Below are positions 25,880 through 34,077 of a stretch of DNA of 64,000 nucleotides, one piece after another (position 1 is the first letter of the stretch; every line of letters begins with the position of its first letter). The notes below the pieces were generated by a model. The model did not search any database. It was not told where the DNA came from and worked only from the letters and a program-made list of their open reading frames with translations. Source of the DNA: Bog-473 sp963726005 (lineage in GTDB: Bacteria > Actinomycetota > Acidimicrobiia > Acidimicrobiales > RAAP-2); contig CAVSAT010000004.1 of NCBI GenBank assembly GCA_963726005.1, forward strand, positions 558,001-622,000, in the 5' to 3' direction. The position numbers and the translations under genes were made by a program.

Positions 25880-26497
25880 TCACCAACCCCGGTCGACCCA
25901 TTCCTGCAGGTGGGGGGCCTCGTTCCCGACCGTCGTGGACTGCCCGTGTCCCGGCAAGACCAGCGTGCCGGGGTCGAACGGGGCCAAGATGCGCCGCTCG
26001 ATGGACTCGATGATCGTCGGGAAGCTGCCGCCCTCGAACGAGGTGTTGCCCGGCCCGCCCGGGAAGAGCGTGTCGCCGGTGAACAGCAGGTTCGTGCCCT
26101 CGACTGCGAAGCAGATGGACCCCGGCGTGTGCCCCGGGGTGGCGAGGGTCTTGATGCGCAGGTCGCCGACCGCCAGCGTCTCGTCGTCCTCCAAGATGAG
26201 GTCGTAGCTCGGGAGCATGCCGGCGTCGGCGCTGGTCACGGCCACCGAGATGCCGGCGTCGCGCACGGCGGGGACGGCCTGGATGTGGTCCCAGTGACCG
26301 TGGGTCTCGACCACCTGGCGCACGCCGAGCCGCTGGCAGATCTCGAGCAGCGCCTCGTGCTCGTTGGCGGCGTCGATGAGCATCGCGTCGCCGGTCCGGC
26401 GGCAACGGAGGATGTACACGTTGTTGTCCATCGGGCCCACGACGATCTGGTGCACCTCCGCCGCGGCGTCGCTCCAAACCTGCTCCAGCTGTCCCAT
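25880..26497 (-). CDS. MBL-fold hydrolase, glyoxalase II-like
   Basis: A soluble 205-residue metallo-beta-lactamase-fold hydrolase. Metal ligands are in VVETHGHWDHIQAV (THxHxDH), LATPGHTPGSICF and LFTGDTLFPGG (Asp), with the last His in VLPGHGQST. The compact size and these motifs match glyoxalase II-type or persulfide-dioxygenase-like hydrolases that act on thioesters. Start ATG 26497 is preferred over upstream starts because the frame before it is not protein-like. It lies 46 bases upstream of sufC2 on the same strand. Confidence 0.78.
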   Translation of the reverse strand: MGQLEQVWSDAAAEVHQIVVGPMDNNVYILRCRRTGDAMLIDAANEHEALLEICQRLGVRQVVETHGHWDHIQAVPAVRDAGISVAVTSADAGMLPSYDLILEDDETLAVGDLRIKTLATPGHTPGSICFAVEGTNLLFTGDTLFPGGPGNTSFEGGSFPTIIESIERRILAPFDPGTLVLPGHGQSTTVGNEAPHLQEWVDRGW

Positions 26498-26623
26498 GGT
26501 CCCAGCGTGGCACAGCCCAGAGGCGTCTGGTCGCAGCGGCTCTTGTTCTGGTAGACACCCTGGTGAACCAAGGGACACACCGCCGGCGGGGCCTGCCGGG
26601 GGGAGAGGCAGAGGAGCCCAGGC

Positions 26624-27739
26624 ATGAATTTCGCCTTCAGCGACGAGCAGGAGGAACTGCGCGCGTCGGTGCGCCGGTTCCTCTCCGAGAAGTCACCCGA
26701 GTCCGAGGTGCGCCGGCTCATGGACACCACCGAGGGCTACGACCCGGCCGTGTGGGGCCAGATGGCCGACCAGCTGGGCCTGCAGTCGCTCACCATCCCC
26801 GAGGAGTTCGGGGGTTCCGGCTTCACCTACGTGGAGCTCCTCGTCGTGCTCGAGGAGATGGGCGCCGCGCTCCTGTGCGCGCCGTTTTTCTCCTCGGTGG
26901 CGCTGGCCGCCAACGCGCTGCTCACCTCCGGCGACGACGAAGCGAAGAAGAGCTACCTGCCCGGAATTGCCTCGGGTGAGACGATCGCCACGCTCGCCAT
27001 CACCGAGGACAACGGGAAGTGGGACTTCAGCGGGATCGAGTGCGCGGCCGAGCAGAAGGGTGACGGGTGGCAGTTGAACGGGCACAAGATGTTCGTGATC
27101 GACGGGCACGTGGCCAACCTGATCATCGTGGCCGCCCGCACCCCCGCGGGCGTCTCGTTGTTCGCCGTCCAGGGTGAAGCACCCGGGCTCACGCGCACCT
27201 CGCTCCCGACCATGGACCAGACGCGCAAGCAAGCCCGCCTCGAGTTTTCCGGGGCCCCCGCAACGTTGATCGGCACCGAGGGGGGCGCCGAGCCCGGGCT
27301 GTCCAAGACCCTCGACCTCGCCGCCGTCGCGCTCGCGGCCGAGCAGGTGGGCGGCGCGCAGCGCGTGCTCGATGCGTCCGTCGAGTACGCCAAGACCCGC
27401 ATCCAGTTCGGCCGACCCATCGGCAGCTTCCAGGCGATCAAGCACAAGTGCGCCGACATGCTGCTCGAAGTCGAGTCCGCCAAGTCGGCCGCCTACTACG
27501 CCGCGTGGGCCGCGGCAGAGGACTCCGACGAGCTCCCCGTCGTGGCCAGCCTGGCCAAGTCGTACTGCTCCGAGGCCTACTTCCACGCCGCAGCGGAGAA
27601 CATCCAGATCCACGGTGGGATCGGCTTCACCTGGGAGCACCCCGCGCACCTCTACTTCAAGCGGGCCAAGTCGTCCGAGCTCCTGCTGGGCGACCCCTCG
27701 TACCACCGCGAGCTGCTGGCACAGCGCATCGGGATCTGA
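26624..27739 (+). CDS. acyl-CoA dehydrogenase (FadE-like)
   Basis: A 371-residue FAD-dependent acyl-CoA dehydrogenase. It begins MNFAFSDEQEELRASVRRFL and shows IPEEFGGSGFTYVEL, ATLAITEDNGKWDFSGIE, RIQFGRPIGSFQAIKHKCAD and IQIHGGIGFTWEHPAHLYFKRAK. The replacement of the usual TEPxxGSD by TEDNGKWDFS and the ending KRAKSSELLLGDPSYHRELLA resemble the FadE subunits of mycobacterial heteromeric steroid or cholesterol-type dehydrogenases more than classical short-chain enzymes. The catalytic Glu is not obvious. The next gene starts two bases later, so they form an operon. Confidence 0.8.
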   Translation: MNFAFSDEQEELRASVRRFLSEKSPESEVRRLMDTTEGYDPAVWGQMADQLGLQSLTIPEEFGGSGFTYVELLVVLEEMGAALLCAPFFSSVALAANALLTSGDDEAKKSYLPGIASGETIATLAITEDNGKWDFSGIECAAEQKGDGWQLNGHKMFVIDGHVANLIIVAARTPAGVSLFAVQGEAPGLTRTSLPTMDQTRKQARLEFSGAPATLIGTEGGAEPGLSKTLDLAAVALAAEQVGGAQRVLDASVEYAKTRIQFGRPIGSFQAIKHKCADMLLEVESAKSAAYYAAWAAAEDSDELPVVASLAKSYCSEAYFHAAAENIQIHGGIGFTWEHPAHLYFKRAKSSELLLGDPSYHRELLAQRIGI

Positions 27740-27740
27740 G

Positions 27741-28490
27741 ATGCCGGGGCCATTCAGGCTCCTGCCCCGGCCGGCGGGCGACCTGATGTCGTACGCCAGC
27801 TCGACCACCCCGGGCGCGCCGGTCCGGGGCCACGTGCTGGTCTGCCACGACCTGCCGCGACCCAAGAGCGCGGCGGCGGACATCGCCCTCACGTATCCCG
27901 CCCTGGCCGACCGGCTGACCCGTGAGTCGGGCTGGCGCGTGGTCACCGCGGCGCTCCGTGGCGCTGGTGACTCGGCGGGTGACTTCTCGGCGTTGGGTTG
28001 GCTGGACGACCTCACCTTTCTGGCCGGGGCCGAGATCCCCGAGTCGTCGCCCCGCCTCATCGTCGGATTCGGCTTCGGCGGCGTGCTCGCATTGCACCTG
28101 GCCGCGGGCGACGAGCGGGTGGCGGGTGTGGCCTGCCTCGGCACCCCGGCCGACCTGGGCCCGCTGACCCGGGACCCCGAGGAGCTCCTCGCCCGCTGCC
28201 GGCGCACCGGCGTCATCACGACGCCCGGGTTTCCGGCCTCGACCGACGCCTGGGCCAAGGAGCTCTCGGTCCTCCACCCGGCCGAGGACGCCACGCTCCT
28301 CAAGGGCAGGCCGCTCCTCATGGTGCACGGTTCGGACGACCCCGACGTCCCGCTGGCCGACGCCCGCGCGCTCGCCGGCGCGGCGAGCGGGCCTTCCGAG
28401 CTCCACGTCGTCTTCGGTGCGGGCCACTGGCTCCGGGCCGACCCCCGGGTCATCGCCATCCTCGTGGGGTGGCTCGAGCGGCGCCACTAG
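27741..28490 (+). CDS. alpha/beta hydrolase-like protein lacking the serine nucleophile
   Basis: A 249-residue alpha/beta-hydrolase fold protein. The strand-turn-helix where the nucleophile elbow should be reads LIVGFGFGGVLALHLA, that is G-F-G-F-G where G-x-S-x-G is expected, so the serine is replaced by glycine. The later Asp region (VHGSDDPDVPLADARAL) and His (FGAGHWLRADPRV) are kept. It may be a non-catalytic binding protein or may use another residue. It is translated with the acyl-CoA dehydrogenase (two-base gap), so its ligand may be an acyl chain. The start ATG 27741 follows directly from that spacing. Confidence 0.7.
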   Translation: MPGPFRLLPRPAGDLMSYASSTTPGAPVRGHVLVCHDLPRPKSAAADIALTYPALADRLTRESGWRVVTAALRGAGDSAGDFSALGWLDDLTFLAGAEIPESSPRLIVGFGFGGVLALHLAAGDERVAGVACLGTPADLGPLTRDPEELLARCRRTGVITTPGFPASTDAWAKELSVLHPAEDATLLKGRPLLMVHGSDDPDVPLADARALAGAASGPSELHVVFGAGHWLRADPRVIAILVGWLERRH

Positions 28491-28714
28491 GTGGCGGCGC
28501 CAAGGACGCGCTCAATGCGCATCGCCTTCGTACCGAGAACGAGGGATGCGTGATCGCGGAGCACCCACGTTCAGCGTGGTGCTCGACGAGCCGGAGGCGG
28601 GCGCCAGCAGCCCCCCTGCGGATGTCGTGCCGGCCGCACCGCCGGTCCGGGGCGGGAGCGTGGCGGGCCTCCCCGGGCCGGGTGCGACCGAGTCGGCTCC
28701 GGCCGGCGACGAAG

Positions 28715-29365
28715 TCAGGCCGCCGGTGGCGCGCTACTCAACGCTGAATCGATCGCATCGCTCAGGGCCCGTGCCACGCGCCGGGCGTCGGGCGCCCGGG
28801 TCAGGTAGCGCACAACCACGAAATGGCGGACACCGGCAGCAGCAAGAAGGGGAATTCTCTCCGGCGTCACGCCGCCGGTCACGAACACGGGAACACTGGA
28901 CAGTTCGCTGGCCAGAGTGACATAGCCCGTGCCGGTCCCGGCCCGGCCCGGCTTGGTCGGCGTGGCCTCGACGGGCCCCGCCGAGATGTAGCTCACGTCC
29001 TCGCCCGCCGCGCCGGCCAGGTCGTCGGGCCCATGGGTCGAGAGGCCCACGACGGCGTCGGGGCCGAGGATGCGCCGCGCCAGCGTGACCGGCGCATCGT
29101 CCTGTCCCACGTGGACCCCGTCAGCCCCGGCCTCGAGCGCCAGGTCGGGCCGGTCGTTGAGCACGAAGGGCACGCCGTGCTCGCGGCAGACCGCGGCGGC
29201 GACGCGGGCACGAGCCAGCAGCGGTCTCGCTTCGAGGTCCTTGTCGCGGAGCTGGACGACGTCGACCCCGCCCGCGATGCACTCGGCGAGGAAGCCGACC
29301 AGGTCGGGCCGGTCCGGCGTGCAGAGGTAGAGACGGCGACCCGAGAGATCCGGGCCGCCGCTCAC
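28715..29365 (-). CDS. thiE: thiamine-phosphate synthase ThiE
   Basis: ThiE joins the pyrimidine (HMP-PP) and thiazole phosphate to make thiamine phosphate. The TIM-barrel protein of 216 residues starts at GTG and has RRLYLCTPDRPDL, VVQLRDKDLEARPLL, PFVLNDRPDLALEAGADGVH followed by VGQDD (metal/diphosphate site), the phosphate loop SAGPVEATPTKPGR and FVTGGVTPERIPLL. It overlaps the HhH-GPD gene by four bases (GTGA). No other thiamine gene or TPP riboswitch is recognised in the window. About 225 bases downstream of its stop hold no convincing gene. Confidence 0.88.
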   Translation of the reverse strand: MSGGPDLSGRRLYLCTPDRPDLVGFLAECIAGGVDVVQLRDKDLEARPLLARARVAAAVCREHGVPFVLNDRPDLALEAGADGVHVGQDDAPVTLARRILGPDAVVGLSTHGPDDLAGAAGEDVSYISAGPVEATPTKPGRAGTGTGYVTLASELSSVPVFVTGGVTPERIPLLAAAGVRHFVVVRYLTRAPDARRVARALSDAIDSALSSAPPAA

Positions 29366-29949
29366 GTCCCGGCGCGCGCCCGGGCCTTCGCGGCCTTCTT
29401 GGTGGCCCTGACCGTCGCCAGGCTCTCGGCGTCGACGATGTCGGCCACCGAGAGGTGGGTCCCCGGATCGCCGTAGGGGGAACTGGCCTCCTGCCAGCCC
29501 TCCGGCCGCACCCCGAGCTGTTTGCCGAGCAGTGCGGCGAAGATCCTCGCCTTCTGCTCGCCGAATCCGGGCAGGGCACGCAGGCGGCCCATCAACTCCT
29601 CGCCGCTGCACACCCCCTTCCAGATGGCGTCCGCCTGGCCCCCGTACTCTTCGACCACGGCGCGGCAGACGTTCTGGACCCGTCCCGCCATCGAGCCGGG
29701 GTAGCGGTGCAGGGCGGGCCGTTCCTTGAAGACGGCGGCGAGCTCGTCGGGCTCCATGGCGGCGATGGACGCCGCATCGAGCGGGCCGTCGCCGCCGAGC
29801 CGGCGCGCCAACACGGCGGGTGACGAGAAGGCCTTCTCGATCGTGACCTGCTGGTCGAGCACCATGCCGATGAGCAGGGCCAGAGGATCGCGGCTGACGA
29901 GGGCATCCGCCTCGGCGTCGCCGGAGATGTGGAGCGCAATCCGTGCCAT
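29362..29949 (-). CDS. HhH-GPD type base-excision DNA repair protein
   Basis: A 195-residue protein of the helix-hairpin-helix GPD glycosylase superfamily. Visible parts are LIGMVLDQQVTIEKAF (the start of the glycosylase fold) and RLRALPGFGEQKARIFAALLG (hairpin). It lacks the Cys cluster of MutY/Nth. Proteins of this length annotated as HhH-GPD base excision repair proteins are common in actinobacteria. The lesion is unknown, and an obvious catalytic Asp at the expected position was not identified. It is cotranscribed with thiE, probably only by proximity. Confidence 0.75.
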   Translation of the reverse strand: MARIALHISGDAEADALVSRDPLALLIGMVLDQQVTIEKAFSSPAVLARRLGGDGPLDAASIAAMEPDELAAVFKERPALHRYPGSMAGRVQNVCRAVVEEYGGQADAIWKGVCSGEELMGRLRALPGFGEQKARIFAALLGKQLGVRPEGWQEASSPYGDPGTHLSVADIVDAESLATVRATKKAAKARARAGT

Positions 29950-30021
29950 GGTCAGATCTTTGCACGGCGCCCGGAGCCGGCGGACGTGCCCCGGGGGCTG
30001 CAGCGCGGGCAGACTCTCGCA

Positions 30022-30474
30022 ATGCACATCCCGGCCAAGGTGGACTACGGCATCCGTGCCCTGCTCACTCTGGCCGCCGCCGGGACACCGCAGACTGCCG
30101 AGGCACTGGCGGGGGAGCAGGGTCTGCCACCCCGCTTCCTGGGCGCCATCCTGGCTGACCTCCGGCGCTCCGGGATCGTCGCCAGTCAGCGGGGCGCGGA
30201 GGGCGGGTACCGGCTCGCTCGGGATCCGGACAACGTGACGATCGCCGACGTGATCCGTGCCCTCGACGGGCCTCTGGCCGAGGTGCGGGGGTTCCGCCCC
30301 GAGGCGACCACGTACGACGGCGCCGCCGAGAACCTCCAGCAGGTTTGGGTGGCCGTGCGCGCCAGCCTGCGCAGCGTCCTCGAGCAGGTCACGCTCACCG
30401 ACGTGATCTCGGGCCGGTTGCCCCCGCACGTCCAGAAGCTGCTCACCGACCCCGATGCGTGGATCGCCCACTGA
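30022..30474 (+). CDS. Rrf2 family transcriptional regulator without cluster cysteines
   Basis: A 150-residue winged-helix regulator of the Rrf2 family. The N-terminus MHIPAKVDYGIRALLTLA, the recognition region LPPRFLGAILADLRRSGIV and the wing SQRGAEGGYRLARDP are typical. Members such as IscR and NsrR sense Fe-S clusters or NO through three cysteines between about residues 90 and 110. This protein has no cysteine at all, so it must sense something else, as CymR does through a partner enzyme. It overlaps the following DinB gene. The Suf operons nearby are possible but unproven targets. Confidence 0.85.
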   Translation: MHIPAKVDYGIRALLTLAAAGTPQTAEALAGEQGLPPRFLGAILADLRRSGIVASQRGAEGGYRLARDPDNVTIADVIRALDGPLAEVRGFRPEATTYDGAAENLQQVWVAVRASLRSVLEQVTLTDVISGRLPPHVQKLLTDPDAWIAH

Positions 30475-30964
30475 CGCGGCGGGAGCCGGGTCGGTCGGCG
30501 TCGCGGCGCCCGACTACCTGTGGTTCGTCGACCTCGCGCTGCGTGAGATGGCCGGCATCGTCGAGCAGCTCGGCGATGACCTGGCCAACCGGCGACCCCC
30601 GTTCCGCGACGCCAACTCGCCCTACGCGATCCTGACGCATTGCCTGGGCGTGATGGAGTACTGGGGCGGCGCGACCGTGGCCGAGCGACCCGTCCAGCGG
30701 GACCGTGCGGCAGAGTTCGCCGCGACGGGCGACGTCGGCCGGCTGTTGTGGCGCACCGAGCAGGCGCGCCGGCGGCTGCGAGACGACATCGCCGCCCTCG
30801 ACGCCGCCGCCCCACCGGCCGGTGTCCGTCCCGATCCCGACGAGCCGGTGCCCTACGCGGAGACGAAGGGCTCAGTGTTGCTGCACATCCTCGAGGAGCT
30901 CTTCCAGCACCTCGGTCAAATGGAGATCACGCGCGACGTGCTCGTGACGGACCGGCGGCGATGA
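30455..30964 (+). CDS. DinB/DUF664 family, mycothiol-dependent transferase-like protein
   Basis: A four-helix-bundle protein of 169 residues. The DinB superfamily binds a metal through three His. Here candidates are in AILTHCLGVMEYW and LHILEELFQHLGQMEITRD, where the last motif is typical of actinobacterial DUF664 proteins that use mycothiol. The start at ATG 30455 overlaps the Rrf2 gene by 20 bases, and its stop overlaps the next start by four bases (ATGA). The substrate is unknown; detoxification by thiol transfer is the usual guess. Confidence 0.7.
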   Translation: MRGSPTDAAGAGSVGVAAPDYLWFVDLALREMAGIVEQLGDDLANRRPPFRDANSPYAILTHCLGVMEYWGGATVAERPVQRDRAAEFAATGDVGRLLWRTEQARRRLRDDIAALDAAAPPAGVRPDPDEPVPYAETKGSVLLHILEELFQHLGQMEITRDVLVTDRRR

Positions 30965-31281
30965 CGACCGACCGCACGCCGATCCCGATCGCCTGCACCC
31001 TCGACGCGGGGTCGCTGGTGGAACGGGCCGGCGAGTGGCGGTCCTTCGTGACGTCGTGCGTCGTCGGGGTCGAAGTGGGCGCGACGACGGTGTGCATGGT
31101 GCTGGCGGACTCGCCCACGGCGCTTGCCACGGCGGCGTCCCTCGGTCAGCGCGAGAAGCGCTGCTGCGGCTTCTTCGACGCCTCCATTGAGCTCGAGGCG
31201 GAGAGACGCTCGCTCGTGCTGCGCGTTCCTGCCGGAGCGGAGGAGGCGATGGCCACGTTCGTGGCCCTCCTCACGCCGTAA
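30961..31281 (+). CDS. small conserved hypothetical protein with a CC motif
   Basis: A 106-residue soluble protein. It has an N-terminal CTLDAGSLVERAGEW, a middle VTSCVVGVEVGATTVC and then REKRCCGFFDASIELE, a pattern like the E-x-x-CCxF-x-F segment of small actinobacterial proteins often found beside MerR or DinB genes. The Cys pair might bind a metal or be redox-active. It is the last gene of the Rrf2-DinB run and overlaps the DinB stop by four bases. Function unknown. Confidence 0.6.
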   Translation: MTTDRTPIPIACTLDAGSLVERAGEWRSFVTSCVVGVEVGATTVCMVLADSPTALATAASLGQREKRCCGFFDASIELEAERRSLVLRVPAGAEEAMATFVALLTP

Positions 31282-31321
31282 ACGGGCTCAGGACGTGAAC
31301 GGGCTCAGAGTGTGAACGGGG
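31278..31321 (+). repeat. 17-base spaced repeats at the 3' end of aceE
   Basis: GTAAACGGGCTCAG (31278), GTGAACGGGCTCAG (31295) and GTGAACGGGG (31312) follow each other at 17-base steps. The last two hold the final codons and stop of aceE on the minus strand, so the gene's tail has been duplicated downstream of its stop. Confidence 0.65.
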
Positions 31322-34010
31322 CGTCGCGGCCGGGGTCGACGCCGAGGTCTGCGATAGCCCCCGACACGATCGCTGTGTCGAGACGCCCGCCGCGTGCGAG
31401 CTGCTGCAGGACCGCGACGACGAGGTGGGCGGCGTCCACTTCGAAGTAGGCACGCAGGGCGTCCCGCGCGTCGGAACGGCCGAACCCGTCGGTCCCGAGC
31501 GAGGTATAGGGGCGCTCCACGAAGCGCGACACCTGGTCGGGCACGCCCCGCATGTAGTCGGTGATGGCGACCACCGGATCGGGTCCCGTGCCGAGCGCGG
31601 CGGTGACGATCGGGATGCGGGGCTCGGCCTCGGGATGGAGCCGGTTCCACCGCTCCGCCTCGAGCGCGTCGGTGCGCAGGTTGGTCCACGACGTCACCGC
31701 CCAGGTGTCGGCGGCCACGCCGTAGCGCTCCGCCAGCACGCGCTGGGCCTCGAGCGCGACGCTCCACATCGGACCGGAGAAGCACAGGGATGCCCGCAGG
31801 TCGCCGGCGAGCTCGGGCGCGGCGCTGTACCGGTAGGCGCCGTCGATGATGCCGCGGCGAACGGCCGCACCCTCGGCTCCCTCGGGCAGCGGCGGCATGG
31901 GGTAGGTCTCGTTGTAGAGCGTGAGGTACCAGAAACGGTCCCTGGGGTCGGCGCCCAACATCTCGGTCGCGGCCGCCTCGATGATCACCGCCACCTCGTA
32001 CGCGAACGAGGCGTCGTAGACCAGGGCCGCCGGGTTGGTGGACGCCAGGAGCGGGGACTGCCCGTCGTCGTGTTGGAGCCCCTCGCCCATGAGCGTCGTC
32101 CGCCCGGCCGTGCAACCGGCCAGGATCCCCCGGCCCCGCATGTCGCCGAGCAGCCAGGCCAGGTCGCCGACACGCTGGAAGCCGAACATCGAATAGAAGA
32201 GGTAGACGGGCAGCATCGGCTGCCCCCACGTCGCGTAGGCGGTCGACAGCGCGACGAAGGTGGCCAGCGCGCCCGCTTCGGTGATGCCTTCCTGGAGGAC
32301 CTGCCCGGACGAACTCTCCGCGTAGTTCAGCGGCAGGTCGGCGTCCACCGGCACGTAGTTCTGCCCGTCGGGAGCGTAGATCTTGGCCTCGGCGATCAGC
32401 GGTTCGAGCCCGAACGTCCTCGCCTCGTCGGAGACGATCGGCGCCACGAGCGACCCGACGGTGGGATCGCGCACCAGGTTCCGCAGCAAGCGGGCGAAGA
32501 CCATGGTGGTCGACACCGACTGCTTTCCCGAGCCCGCCGCGAATTCCTCGAACACCTTGGCGTCGGGCCGGAGCGCCGGCGCCGGCCGCACGACCCGGAC
32601 GGGCAGCGGGCCGTCGAGGACGCGCCCGCGGGCGCGCAGGTATTCCATGGCGTCGGAGCCCTCGGCCGGTCGGATGTAGGGAGGGTCACCCTCGAGGGCC
32701 GCGTCGGGGATGTCCTCGGTCAGGTAGAGGCGGTCACGCAGCGTGTGCAGCTGCGCCTTGGTCATCTTCTTGATCTGGTGTGTGGCGTTGCGGGCCTCGA
32801 TCTCCGGGCCGAGCGTCCACCCCTTGATCGTCTTGGCCAGGATGACGGTCGGCGCCCCCCGTTGCTCGGTGGCGAGCTTGTAGGCGGCGTACAGCTTGCG
32901 GTAGTCGTGGCCGCCGCGGGGGAGCGACACCAGCTCGTCGTCGCTCAGGTCCTCGACCATCTTGCGGAGCCGGGGGTCCGGGCCGAAGAAGTGCTCACGG
33001 ATGTAGGCCCCGGATTCGACGGCCAGCTTCTGATACTGGCCGTCGACCGTTTTGTTCATCCGGTCCAGCAGGACGCCGTCGACGTCCTTGGCCAGCAGCG
33101 CGTCCCACCGCGAGCCCCAGATCACCTTGATCACGTTCCACCCGGCGCCGCGGAACACCGCCTCGAGCTCCTGAATGATCTTGCCGTTGCCGCGCACGGG
33201 GCCGTCGAGCCGTTGGAGGTTGCAGTTGACCACGAAGATCAGGTTGTCGAGGTGCTCGCGCCCGGCGACGCCGAGGCCGCCGATGGACTCGGGCTCGTCC
33301 ATCTCGCCGTCCCCCACGAAGCACCAGACCCGGCTGCCGCTGGTGTCGACGAGGCGACGAAGCTCGAGGTAGCGGTTCACGTGAGCCTGGTAGATGGCGG
33401 CCAGCGGGCCGAGGCCCATCGACACGGTGGGGAACTCCCAGAAGTCCGGCAGCAAGCGGGGGTGGGGATAGCTGGGCAGCCCGCCGCCGCCCACCTCGTG
33501 GCGGAAGTTGTCCAGCTGCTGCTCGCTCAGCCGCCCCTCGACGTACGCCCGGGCGTAGATGCCCGGCGACGCGTGCCCCTGGAAGAAGACCTGGTCGCCG
33601 AAGCCACCGTCGGCCTTGCCGCGGAAGAAGTGGTTGAAGCCGACCTCGTAGAGCGCGGCCGAGCTGGCGTAGGTGGAGAGGTGCCCGCCGATGCCCTCGG
33701 TGCGCGTGTTGGCCCGGACCACCATGGCGGCGGCGTTCCAGCGGATGTAGGCGCGGATCCGGCGCTCCTGGTACTCGTCGCCGGGGAACCACGGCTCGGC
33801 GTCGGCCGGGATCGTGTTCACGTAGGGGGTCGACACCGCGGCGGGGAAGTCGACCTGCTTGGTGCGCGCGCGCTCGAGGAGCTTCATCAGCAGATAGCGC
33901 GCCCGGGCGCGACCGTGCGCGTCGACGATGGCGTCGAACGAGTCGAGCCACTCCTTCGTCTCCCCCGGGTCGGTGTCGGGAACCTGATGGCTGATGCCGT
34001 CGAACAGCAC
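31305..34010 (-). CDS. aceE: pyruvate dehydrogenase E1 component, homodimeric AceE
   Basis: AceE decarboxylates pyruvate with thiamine diphosphate and acetylates the lipoyl arm of E2. The 901-residue length fits the homodimeric type of proteobacteria and actinobacteria. The ThDP/Mg motif is CFVGDGEMDEPESIGGL followed by VVNCNLQRLDGPV. Others are YVNTIPADAEPWFPGDEY at the N-terminus, RGGHDYRKLYAAY, AKTIKGWTLGP and TLMGEGLQHDDGQSPLLAST. GTG 34010 is chosen because VVLFDGISHQVPDTDP matches family N-termini and a TACCGT box lies six bases upstream. It is divergent from rnhA, with lpd, E2 and lipoylation genes beyond, which together make the PDH complex. Confidence 0.93.
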   Translation of the reverse strand: MLFDGISHQVPDTDPGETKEWLDSFDAIVDAHGRARARYLLMKLLERARTKQVDFPAAVSTPYVNTIPADAEPWFPGDEYQERRIRAYIRWNAAAMVVRANTRTEGIGGHLSTYASSAALYEVGFNHFFRGKADGGFGDQVFFQGHASPGIYARAYVEGRLSEQQLDNFRHEVGGGGLPSYPHPRLLPDFWEFPTVSMGLGPLAAIYQAHVNRYLELRRLVDTSGSRVWCFVGDGEMDEPESIGGLGVAGREHLDNLIFVVNCNLQRLDGPVRGNGKIIQELEAVFRGAGWNVIKVIWGSRWDALLAKDVDGVLLDRMNKTVDGQYQKLAVESGAYIREHFFGPDPRLRKMVEDLSDDELVSLPRGGHDYRKLYAAYKLATEQRGAPTVILAKTIKGWTLGPEIEARNATHQIKKMTKAQLHTLRDRLYLTEDIPDAALEGDPPYIRPAEGSDAMEYLRARGRVLDGPLPVRVVRPAPALRPDAKVFEEFAAGSGKQSVSTTMVFARLLRNLVRDPTVGSLVAPIVSDEARTFGLEPLIAEAKIYAPDGQNYVPVDADLPLNYAESSSGQVLQEGITEAGALATFVALSTAYATWGQPMLPVYLFYSMFGFQRVGDLAWLLGDMRGRGILAGCTAGRTTLMGEGLQHDDGQSPLLASTNPAALVYDASFAYEVAVIIEAAATEMLGADPRDRFWYLTLYNETYPMPPLPEGAEGAAVRRGIIDGAYRYSAAPELAGDLRASLCFSGPMWSVALEAQRVLAERYGVAADTWAVTSWTNLRTDALEAERWNRLHPEAEPRIPIVTAALGTGPDPVVAITDYMRGVPDQVSRFVERPYTSLGTDGFGRSDARDALRAYFEVDAAHLVVAVLQQLARGGRLDTAIVSGAIADLGVDPGRDAPFTL

Positions 34011-34016
34011 TACCCC

Positions 34017-34022
34017 ACGGTA
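34017..34022 (-). promoter_or_regulatory. TACCGT -10-like box, probable leaderless promoter of aceE
   Basis: On the minus strand TACCGT ends six bases before GTG 34010, the same arrangement as at 12762, 21909 and 60491. Confidence 0.45.
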
Positions 34023-34077
34023 TCGGCACGAACGGGAACACCTGGACCACCAGTCGCGGGTGTTACACATGAGGCCT

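Noticed and set aside
26693..28459. A long antisense frame over the acyl-CoA dehydrogenase and alpha/beta hydrolase genes
   Set aside because: The plus-strand genes have clear domains and tight operon spacing. The antisense product matches nothing.
28491..28714. Possible gene between the alpha/beta hydrolase and thiE
   Set aside because: Open frames exist but are Pro/Arg/Ala-rich with no start signal or domain. No riboswitch or RNA gene was recognised in the 224 bases.
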